Positions 1 to 10,100 of a DNA stretch of 64,000 bases are shown here, one piece after another. Numbering within the stretch: position 1 is the stretch's first letter; every line of letters begins with the position of its first letter. Under the pieces are notes generated by a model. That model had not been told where the DNA came from. It saw only the letters and a program-made list of their open reading frames with translations, and did no database searches. A program made the translations under genes and the position numbers. The DNA is from Nepenthes gracilis. Lineage: Eukaryota > Streptophyta > Magnoliopsida > Caryophyllales > Nepenthaceae. The stretch is from positions 9,727,597 to 9,791,596 of the forward strand of contig BSYO01000028.1 of assembly GCA_033239525.1 (NCBI GenBank), read 5' to 3'.

Positions 1-1090
1 ATAAATTCGACCCCATGGTTCCTACTCTTTAGAGTCAGCCTCCTAGAGTCGTTCTTTCAGAATTGGTCCCCAAGGATCCTACAATGAGTCTATTTCTTCA
101 TCATATTACAAGGTGCTTTGACTGATTCGTCATAAGAGTTGTATTCATTTTTACGGTGGACTATCGCTCGCTATTCTCTTTATCAATTAGTCATAATTTG
201 CCGTTATTTTTAGAAAATATGTCTCAATAATATAATAAGCAACATTAATTATCTTTCCTTCCGACGAATTTTCACTCTTCCTTTAACTTGCCATATAGAT
301 TATCATAAGGGGAATGAGAAACAAATAACAGACATGAAGAGAAGCATCTCTCAAGTTCAACACTTGGCTAGGGTTTTAAAGCAATGGAATAGCTAAATCT
401 CTCGACTACTGGAGCCAAGTAAATTCAGTAACTCCAGTATAAGCGGACTTGAGGTTCAATTTCAAGCTTAGGGCTTAGGCAACTCTAGATGGGATTGCAG
501 TCACATACTTCTATAAACCGATATTTAATTTAATCCAATTTAATTTTTGAGAGTATTATACCAAAATTACTTTTAAATCTCAAATTAAAAAAATTAACGA
601 TATAGAATATCAATCTTAGAAGACACAAACCGGAAATTTATATGAATATGTCATGCATTATGCATGATGGTTTCATAATCATAAAAATCAAAATTTTAAG
701 ATTTATGGCGAGAGATGCAAAGACTTAAATTTCATGGAAAATACTAATTGGCAAATAGTTTAAATTATTAAATATTAATAAAAAATAATTTAAAATTTAT
801 AACAATTCTTTTTCAAAATATTCTTAATCGGCCGATGATTTAATGGATCAATATTAAATTGATTAATATTTTTTATATGAGTCAATATAGATAGATAGCT
901 AAGTAAAATTTTAATGAAATTTATCCAAATTAAATTAGAAAACCAAACTTGGACCAATTGAGTCTTGTTCCCTTCTTTTGAAGTGATTATGGATTGTGCT
1001 TTTCTCATAAAAAATTACATAATTTAGTCAAATATGATTTTTTTTTTTTTTTTGGTGTGCGTAGATTGTAAAAGAAAATGAAATAAAAAG
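1..1090. other. AT-rich intergenic sequence
   Basis: I see no coding region, RNA gene or clear mobile element here. Base composition is AT-rich, with short homopolymer runs and stop codons in every frame. Open frames are short and not protein-like. Confidence 0.6.
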
Positions 1091-1091
1091 G

Positions 1092-1203
1092 AAAATATTA
1101 TAATATTATATATATATTTTTCTGGCGCTGCTCCGTCGTCCCGGCTCAGGCGGGGAGATTTTTTTTTTCTGCTGGCTCAAACAATTCACGAGAGAGAGAG
1201 AGA
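1092..1203 (+). promoter_or_regulatory. Probable core promoter and 5' leader of the small conserved gene
   Basis: A TA-rich stretch (TATAATATTATATATATAT) lies about 95 bp before the first start codon. It is followed by GC-richer sequence and a short GA microsatellite just before the ATG at 1204. This arrangement is common for plant leaders. The transcription start cannot be fixed from sequence alone. Confidence 0.35.
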
Positions 1204-4200
1204 ATGGCGTGCTCGAGCATGGCGACATTTCGAAAGGTGCGAGAATAATCGAGCTCAGCTGAGTTTATTTCAACTTTTAACGATTGATTCCTTCAGAACT
1301 CTCACTCTCTGAAAGTTGAATTTCAGGGAGCGGCGCCTCAAATTCAAATCTTATGCGGAAAGAAAGAGAGGAGAGATCAGCACCCCTATAAAGTCATCGA
1401 AATTTCTCCTCCTCCCAAGAACCTCGGTATCCGCCGCTTTCCCTCGGTATGTCTTATTTTTGCATATATACTACTACTGCTACTACTTTAACACTGTTCC
1501 GTTTCCTCTTCTGATTATTAGTGACTTCGCTCTCCGATCCGTTTCTGATGTTTACCTTATTCATCGCCCCAGAACCATTTAGGAAGTGCGTACCATAATT
1601 TGGCGATTCATTGAAATTCCCTATTTTTTTCTGTAGATATATTTTTTTCGACATAGCGATGTCGCATTTGCTTGTTCTCTCTTAAATCAGCGACGGTAGA
1701 GCGACAGTACAATTTTTTCAGTACAATTTATTGAAATTCTCACCGTAGTCCAAGTTATAGAATAAAGCAACAGGTAACCCAGCTTTCTTTTCAGGTTATA
1801 AAAACTTAATTCTAATGATTTCTTTCATATGTTACATAGATTTAAAATCTTTTAAAGTAATATTTGAATACTTTGAAAAATATTTTTTTAGGATTTGTAA
1901 TCGATAAGTTTATCAAAAAAAAAAAAAAAAATTGCAAATGGGCCAAATTAATTTTTTTTTTACCTGAAAAATCAAATAGTAGCATACATTATAGAACAAT
2001 TTGATTACCTACATATTGGTGTTATCTGAATCTTTTGTGTTAGGGTAATTTTTATGATTGTCGTATTCCGTAATCCTATATAATCATGTGTCGATGTCAG
2101 GTTGTATTTCGTTGAAATATATTTTCGTACCTGTCCGTGCCGGCTTCCAAGAATACTGTGCCTGCCGTGAGCTCGAGCCTAAAATCCCAAAACCCTATGC
2201 TCATTGCGAGCTCAAGTCTAAAATCTCGAAACCCTGTGCTCACCGCTAGCTCGAGCCCAAAATCCCGAAGCGCTGCACTCGCCGTGAGCTCGCCACGAGC
2301 TCGAGCACAAATAGATGGAACCTTACGTGCGCTCGCCGCACGCTCGAGCAGCGCTCGAGCGCTGCTGCAAAGGGCAATTTTTTTGAATGCGTTTTTCAAA
2401 CCATCTATAAATATACACCTATAATCAGTTGCCCTAACTCTTGATTGATATGTTTAGAGCCATTCCACTTGAGAGAAACTTATTTCCCACTCTTTAATCT
2501 TGCTCCAAATTGAGAAAACCAAAACTACTACGTTGTGTTCCATGCTCTAACGGATTTTCTCACCACTCTCTCTTTATCAATTCATCACCTATACCCTTCT
2601 GCCTTCGTTGGTGACGTCGGTGCGTTGAAGAAGGGAATCCGGTCGTATTTGGCAATTCAAGTGGCACGAGAGGAGAGATTAATGTGAAGACCGGAAGACG
2701 TCCGGTTCCGTTATCGTGGGCAAATCCAAGAAGTTCTTTGGTAGGGATCACAAGATAGGAGTAAGTCGGTTAGGTTAGTGCGTCGTTACCACCCGATCTG
2801 TAAGTTGATTTTCATAGTGCATTTTTTCCCTGGCCGTTGAAACCCGAAGATTTTTCTCAATTACCGTGGGTATTGAGTTTTTCTTTCGTCACCAAAAAGA
2901 TTGTCTTTTTGTTATTACTATTGCTTTATTTTTATATTTATATTACTCGTATTATTTAAAAATAAATATTCTTTACGTGTATTGAATATTTGATTTTGTA
3001 CCGCTTCCGCTAATTTGTTGTGGGGGTCGAAACATTATTGTGCTATTTGGACCGAAACGGTCTTTTCATTTTGTTATCTTCGCAAATTCATCACCTTGTC
3101 AAAACTTGAAAAATTCGAGTTTATTCTTTCCCCGTTCATCCGCATTTTATTTTATTTTTTGGTTATTTTTTGGCCCCAACCAAAGATTTTGAGGCATAAA
3201 TTTCTGAACTATGGCCTTTTTGGCGGGGATCTTATTTCCACTGCCAGTATGCCTCATACCCTATTGAAGTATTTGGCTTGCAGTTGGACATACATAGCTT
3301 CCATACCTGCAGCATTTTTGAGCTGCCATATAAAGAAATTTTGTTGTTCTATGAAGAAACAACAGTGAAGTTCTGACAAGAATAGCAATTTTGATCTCAC
3401 AAACAATCTCTCTCTGCTCTTTCTCTTTGATGCGCATGCAACACGGTAACATATATAATATGAATCAAGCTACTTTCAACTATATCTGCTATCTAAGTTT
3501 CATGAACAGCATGCTGCTTTTTGGAGATGTATCGGTGGAAAACTAAAGGCAGCCAACATGGTTTTTGATCCCAAGCTTTTCTGAAGAATTCCATGCTAAT
3601 CAAATAGGAGTAAAAGCTTTCGTGGGGCCTGGGATTTCTATGACCTTTCAATTCAAATTAGCAAAAGCAATATCTCCTAGCATGCATGGTAAAGGAGTGC
3701 AAGGAATACAGAGATTGATCGTAAAAAAAAATAGAGCAGATTGATTGCTTCCGTGTGGTGTCTTGGTAGAGAGACTAATACGTTGTTATGGATTATGATA
3801 TCAACCTTTTTCTTTTGTTTCTCTTCCTAGCTTAGCTCCCAGAATATATTTGCCTCAGTCTTGGAAAATAAAAGTTACATTAGATGGAACGAGAAAGGCA
3901 GAAACAAAGAAGTGGTTTCAAATGTGTAAACAATTTGAAATCCCCCTACCAATGCAAGGTAACTAGTAATTGCAAAGTGATTTGTTTTGTCTAAATTTTA
4001 ATTTATTATCCGTGCATTATTGGAAAAGCTTTAATGTTGAATTTTAATTGGGCACTAGGTGCTTTCAAATAGCTTGTATTAGGATTCTCTTTCGTATTTA
4101 TGTGATACTGTTAAATCTCATCGGTGCACTAGACTTTATGCTACTGTTCTTACATTACATGCTTAGTTTGTGGAAGAATTCTGGGTAAATTTGCTTTTGT

Positions 4201-4445
4201 TGCTGCAAAATATACGGTCTGTTCTGCATCTGCTTTCATAATAGTTTGTTATATTCTGCATGCAGAACCTCCAGTGCGGGGAGAGCGTGGAAATTGAAGG
4301 CCAAGCATACACTGTTTCAGCTGTGACTCATCGCTACCAACTCCGGAAGGGTAAGTATGAACCCAGCGAGAAGCGGCTTGATGTTCTGTCCACTGGGAGA
4401 TACATCTTAAACCTGTATTTGGAAAATCTGTTGCGAGAATCTTGA
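1204..4445 (+). CDS. Small conserved plant protein, 110 residues, three exons
   Basis: Exons are 1204-1236, 1327-1446 and 4266-4445. Introns are GT-AG (donors AAG|GTGCGA and TCG|GTATGT) and both are phase 0, giving 110 codons ending in TGA. The protein starts MACSSMATFRK. It has a Pro-rich middle (ISPPPKNLGI) and a compact C-terminal half with motifs CGESVEIEGQAY, VTHRYQLRKGKYEPSEKRL and TGRYILNLYL. I recognise this C-terminal pattern as a conserved plant protein of unknown function, probably nuclear-encoded and organelle-associated, but I cannot name it. The N-terminus is short for a transit peptide. A second in-frame ATG at 1219 could be used instead. The 2.8 kb second intron carries inserted repeats. 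The gene model is well supported; the function is unknown. Confidence 0.82.
2058..3010 (+). mobile_element. Probable LTR-derived insertion inside intron 2 of the small gene
   Basis: The segment opens with imperfect repeats built on GAGCTCGAGC (2166-2370), ending in a GC-rich palindromic cluster. Then come a TATA-like CTATAAATA near 2405 and a leader-like stretch. It is far more GC-rich than the rest of the intron, and the order repeat block, TATA box, leader resembles an LTR or promoter-bearing repeat. No terminal repeats or target duplication were identified, so the class and limits are uncertain. Confidence 0.35.
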
Positions 4446-6320
4446 TGTCTTAGCTGCATCAATTATTGAACAAATTGAGAGAGTGTGTTGATCTTGTGTT
4501 GAATGGCGCAGCCCCCGCGTAATGACATTTCCCCTGTGTACAAGAAACAAATTTCATGCACCAGTTGGGGACACCGGTTGGGGGCGTTCAGCTTTCAAAT
4601 ATGTGCATTACCCATTCTCTTCCAGCACACAGTCGTGTTTTCGCTTAACAAATTCGAATGTTATTTCAAGTGCATCAATTAAATTGTGTCGAACATTTCT
4701 TCACTTGCCTTAGAATGCAGTAACTGTGATTCGTTTCGGTGTACAGGCGTTCCCATCATGTCATATCTATTTTGACATTCTCTTTGTAGCGCAAATACCA
4801 CTCTGGGCTGCACTCAATCCGAGCTTATGTTTGTCTGAGTGTGCTTATCCGAGCACGGTTCATCCGAATTGTCTCTCATCCAAGCCGTATGTTCCATCTG
4901 GAATAGCGCTCTTGTCAAGCACGTCGCTCGTCTAGCTGACTAAGGTGGTGGTCATTCAGGGAATGTTTGCCCGAACCCAAAGCATTCCAGTGGATATCCC
5001 TTGATCACAAGGCGTACACTCTTGCAACATATCAAGCTTCTATCTAATGCTAAGACACAGAGCTTAAGACGCAAAATAACCTTAAAAATTATCAAACTCC
5101 AATCCAATGCCCTAACACAAAATAGATTGAATACATCGTTTAATATCATGAAATTTATTATTACTAAGGACCAGTCTAACATAATTGAATTATTTTTAAA
5201 TAAATATGAGATAACTTCCGGTAGAAAAATCTGGCGCTGATATCAAAAGCTAGAAATACTCTCACAAGACGTCGGTATCAATATGTAATTCTTTTTTTCT
5301 TTTACGAGTTTTAAATCATTTAATTGATTTGAATGAGACTAAAATAATTGATTTAAATAATAAATTGTCACTTATCATTTAAGACAAAACCTTACCGAAA
5401 ACAGGAAAAATATCATAGGCTAAATTGTGTCAGCCCCCTTTTTTTTTTTTTTTTCTTATCAAATATAACGTAGTATTTATGTTATCATTTTTCATGTAAG
5501 CATGATAAAGTTCATCGCGTAAGCATAAAATTTTAAATGACAAAGAAGATTGAAAAAAATTAACCCAAAAAATTAAAAGGAAAAGAAATAATTTTTTCCT
5601 GAGTTATGAATATTGTTTATAGGTATTTTGAATTATATTTTTGCTTATAATTTTTATACAATTCAATATAAAAAATATCTCTTTTTTAATTTTCTTCAAT
5701 TTTGTTTTTCAATTGTTCTTAAACTAAACAGATGGTATTGAAAAAAATTACCTATAACTGAAATGATAGTCAATGCGTCGAAATGAATTTGGGACAAATC
5801 CTAGTGGGGGAAGACTTGAAGGTTGAATATTGGAGGCTTCGATGAGTGAATACATAAAAGAAAAGGCTCAGGCACCGTGTGCCGCACTGATTGCGGTATA
5901 GGACTTACGCCATAAATCTCAATCGTCTTGGTTAATTTGAAAGATTAAAATATTTAAGAGATTAATTTAAATAATTTTATATAAATATTTGATAATTTAA
6001 AGTTTTTATCAATGATATTATCTTTAAAAACATTAAAACATTTAGACGGTCAACCTAAATAATTATAATTCAATATCCATTAAATTTTGAGTAATTTAAA
6101 ACCTTTAGAGCCGGTTATTTATATTAGAAAAATATTAGAATATTTAGACTATTAACATTAATCATTTTCGTTTAACACCCATAAAATTTCAGTAATTTAA
6201 ATTTTTTTACACCCAATTATCCTAAACTCAAAAATAAAATAGCAAATTAGAAAAAGAAAAATAACAAAAAGTACAATTCCGGGGTCATCAAATCTCCAAC
6301 CAACGTTTTTTTCACACGAG
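4446..6320. other. 3' flank of the small gene and AT-rich intergenic sequence
   Basis: The first about 280 bases are presumably 3' UTR. A segment at 4740-5000 is GC-richer, with repeated CCGAGC/CATCCGA-like words, and may be old repeat DNA. From 5240 onward the sequence is AT-rich with no protein-like reading frame. Confidence 0.5.
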
Positions 6321-6325
6321 TGTCA

Positions 6326-6908
6326 CAGTCTAATTTTTATAGTCATAAAATTATATAATATATTTATTTTTTTTATAAAAATAAACGCCAACAAAATTAA
6401 CCCATAAGTATTCTTTAATATCATGATAATCCCCGAGATATAACGCCAAAATTAAGCGAATGCTAAGTATGTTAGTATGCTTAACATTGACTTAGTTTTG
6501 GCGTTGCATTCCCAAAAAGGCTATAACATTTAATAGTTGTAGTTTTGCGTTAAGCAAAACACAGAACGAAGGACGAAGGGGGAGGAGAGAAAGTGGTCGA
6601 TGGCAGAGGCGCGCTCAGGACGCAATGATGAAGATGACGGACGCCAGCAATTTTATTCATTCTAGCTCAATACATTACACAGCGTTCAAGGCTGAATTTA
6701 TACAGGAAATACACGGTGGCAAAAAAACGGAAAGAAACGAAAGAAAGAAAGATAAAGGAAAATATGGACAGAAAATATAAATATAATATTTATAATATTC
6801 ACGTGATATTTTTCAATGATAGTATTTATAAATTAACTTAATTAATATTTATTTTTAATAAAAATAGGGGCATCGTATAATTTTATGGCTATAAAATTAG
6901 ACCGTGAT
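6326..6908. mobile_element. MITE-like inverted-repeat element
   Basis: The left end CACAGTCTAATTTTTATAG (with TCATAAAATTATA following) has its inverted match at the right end, where TATAATTTTATGGCTATAAA leads into ATTAGACCGTGATA. This gives terminal inverted repeats of about 35 bp around roughly 580 bp. No transposase frame is present. The interior holds a second, tighter hairpin (6441-6506) and a GC-richer block at 6590-6730 that looks foreign to the AT-rich ends. A clean target duplication was not found. Confidence 0.55.
6441..6506. repeat. Perfect-looking hairpin inside the MITE-like element
   Basis: TAACGCCAAAATTAAGCGAA near 6441 is inverted about 12 bases later, ending in TTAGTTTTGGCGTT. 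The arms are about 26 bp and differ at only a few positions. Either this is the end of a nested element or the hairpin of a small-RNA-like foldback. Confidence 0.6.
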
Positions 6909-7137
6909 AGCAGGGGCTGCTTTGGGTTAAGTAATTTGGTTTAAGCTTCAAAAATTGAGTCAAGTTTCAAGTGCATATCATATCATATATAAGCTTAAAT
7001 GAAAATGGAGGAAATAGTATCCCTCCTCCGAGTGAGCTTAAACCCTTGTAAACCCCGACTGGAATTTGGATGACTGAAGATCGCTTAATTCGGCTTTGGA
7101 GAGGGGGAGTTCTAATTTCACCGGTAAAATTAACACC

Positions 7138-10100
7138 ATGTTCGCTTCCAGAAATCTCCATTGGCGTTTTGTTAGATGCCTCTCCTCTCTCTTCCACACG
7201 AACCCCCCCAGGTTCTCTCCCTCTTTCTCTCAACTTAAATTCTTCTCCGTATTATTGTTCTGATGAGTATTTTTTGTGTAACGAATTACAGGGATGCTAT
7301 GCTATTCGGAGATCTTCCTCAGAAATTCTGTTCTAATTACGTCATTTATAAAGCAACTTCCAAAATAGATTATTTTCCCCCAAGTTATCATTTCAATTAT
7401 ACTTTTGGAAGCTGTCGATGGATGTCAACCGCAAGAGGGAGGAGTATGAGAAGCAAAGTGGAGGCGAGGATGCGCAAAGAGTCGAGTAAAACCCTAAAAG
7501 AGATACGAAGGGCCAAAAAATTGAGGCTTAATTTGATGACTGATGAGGAGAGGCTCATCTACAGCCTCAGAAGAGTACGTGATAGGCTTTCTAATTGATT
7601 CCTTATGGTTCATAATTCCGGTGAATGAAATGAGGGACAGTTTAAATTGTCTTATACTTTTGCATATTGTATTTTTTTTTTTTTTCAATGCTTGTTGCCT
7701 CAAAATTTTTGTTTGCTTATGTCTTTTAGCATGCGTGACAGACTTTATAATTAAATATTTTTCATCAATGTGGAGAATCCAATGGTTGGACAGTTCAAGG
7801 CGGCTTATGTTGATGTGTTTTCTATATGCATTATTGCTTGTTGATGTTTTTAGCAGAAAAATGTGGTTACCTTACCCTTTGTGCTTGGCTTAATTACCTT
7901 GGGCTGCATGATTTCTGATGCTTAGGCACTATTTGGTGATGCAGACGATTTCTTTCCTAGAAAATCCCCTCTTCTTTATTTTCAGTTGTTTGACTGGGAG
8001 AATTTTTCAGGGATAGCATTTTTTCCCCACGCAAGAGGGGAAAATTAACTTCCGGTTTATAAATCGGAAAATTAATTTTCCACCGCCACCTCTAACCCCG
8101 TCAGAACCACTGCTTCCACCAAATCCGCCTCCACACTCATGACTCCCAAATTTCCTAAACATTCACTTCAGCTGCATATACAACAACCATTGTAACCAAA
8201 CCTTCTGTATGTTTCAAGGAAAGTTATTTTGAATTGCTACCAAACAAAAGAAATTTGGAAGGTGTTGTTCCCCTGCAAATGACTGTTTCACTGTTAAAGC
8301 TTTGTGTTGACAAAAATTAACTGTCCAACCCATTCGTTACCTAATGTCTGGCTTCTGCAGTCCAGTTTCTTAGAGCCTAATGGTTATGGTTCCAGTTAAT
8401 GGACTCATTTTACATGTAGTACATAATGATGGGTACTCTATTATGCATGACAAGGATGGACTTGTCAACGATCTTGAGCAAGCATGTTATATAATGTCTA
8501 CTTTTAGCTGTTGTAAATGTCAAAAACCAGGTCATGCCCATGGATAGTTTATTTTTTGTGTGCTTTGATGCTATTTTCAAGGGTCATTTTTGTGATGGGT
8601 TCCTACATGATTGTTTAGCTTGATTGAACTATCGTTCTTGATTAATACAGGATATTGTTTGTGTGAATTTATCTTTCGGTTTAAAAGATATTGAGCTTGA
8701 CTAGTGCAGTAATGCTTCTGTGCATTTATGTCATGTATATAAGAGTGAAAGAAAAAGGTCACGTGTAGGACAATGTCTGGTTACTTTTTCTGAAATTAGC
8801 AGGTTAATTTGGCAACTTGACACTTTTATCCGTCACTCTTGGTTGTGTGGGAAGGATGCTCTATAACTGTGTGGGAAGGATGCTCTATAACTAGGTCATA
8901 GGGCTTGCTTGTTTGGGAGTTAAAGGTTTTAAAGGTTCTCTGGTCAAATTTTGTTATTTTGTACAGCTGTATTATGGTCCATTTACACATCAAAAATTCA
9001 TATTGGTTGATGATAGGGCATCTCTTACATTTTTTGTCGGTTTTGCTTCCTTATCCTCTCTCTTTAAGCACATAATTCATGATATTCTATAGCGGTGAAT
9101 TCAACAGTCATACAACCTTTATGGAATTTTGATTATTCTAGTTTTGCATGAGTATGTTTAGATGGATCATATCATGTCTTTTAATCATGAATGAAAATAT
9201 CATTCCAGTATCGGTGTTGGTCGCAACTATATCAATATTGGACAATAGATATTGGTATTAACTATGCTAAAAGAAAAAAAAAATAAAAATCATAAGTTGA
9301 TTAGGTCGTATCAGCCGATATATCACGATATATTATTGATACAACAATTTGCCACAATATTATTGGGGTATCGGGAACTATTGTTATTGGGGCTCAATAT
9401 CAATAAATATTGGCTAATATTTTTATTTATTCTTTTAATACATCTCTACTGGTGGCAATGCTATGATGGATATGTATGCTGTTTCAGCTTTAATAAACTT
9501 GATTTGAATTACTTGTTTAGTTATGACCTAGGACTTGGGGATGGTCTATTTTCTAGTACGGGATTCTGGTTTATATGACAGCATAATGAATATCATAGCA
9601 TGGTTCTGGCTCAATGCAAGTATAGGAGCTATGGGAACATTCTGCTTCACTTGTAGTTGTAGGGCTGCTGATATGACAACCAAAAAAACATGAAATCATT
9701 GAAACTGGATTGCGGGAGTTTCGTTGGAAGAGGATATGTTAAGTATCTGTTTTCATCAGGTTGAGATCTGTGTTTCATGACAACTGGGATATATGAAGCC
9801 TAGTGAAGATCTGTATATTGCAGAAGAAAGCTATTCAATTAATCAGTAACATTCCTTCTAAGTTGTTTCTTCATCTGTTGGATGAAATTATGATTCTGTG
9901 AAAGTTGAATTTATACTAGAGATTAGAGTATTATGGAGGAAAGTTGAGTAGATCTTGATTCTCATCCTAGTCTTTTTGGTATTTTTCTCTCCGTAGTCCA
10001 TTTGAAAATTATGTTGATATCTAAGAGTTGTGAATGGTTGATCATGGGCCTGTGTTTGATCATCCTCGTCATTTTTGCGTGAATAGTGGCTTCCAAATGA

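Noticed and set aside
2380..2560. A virus-like promoter (CTATAAATA with leader), considered as an endogenous pararetrovirus
   Set aside because: No coat-protein, movement-protein or reverse-transcriptase text is nearby. The block fits an LTR-type repeat equally well.
9252..9578. A 108-codon frame in CRM intron 2
   Set aside because: Low-complexity Leu/Ile/Tyr text from AT-rich DNA containing a GATATAT-rich repeat; no motif and no splice support.
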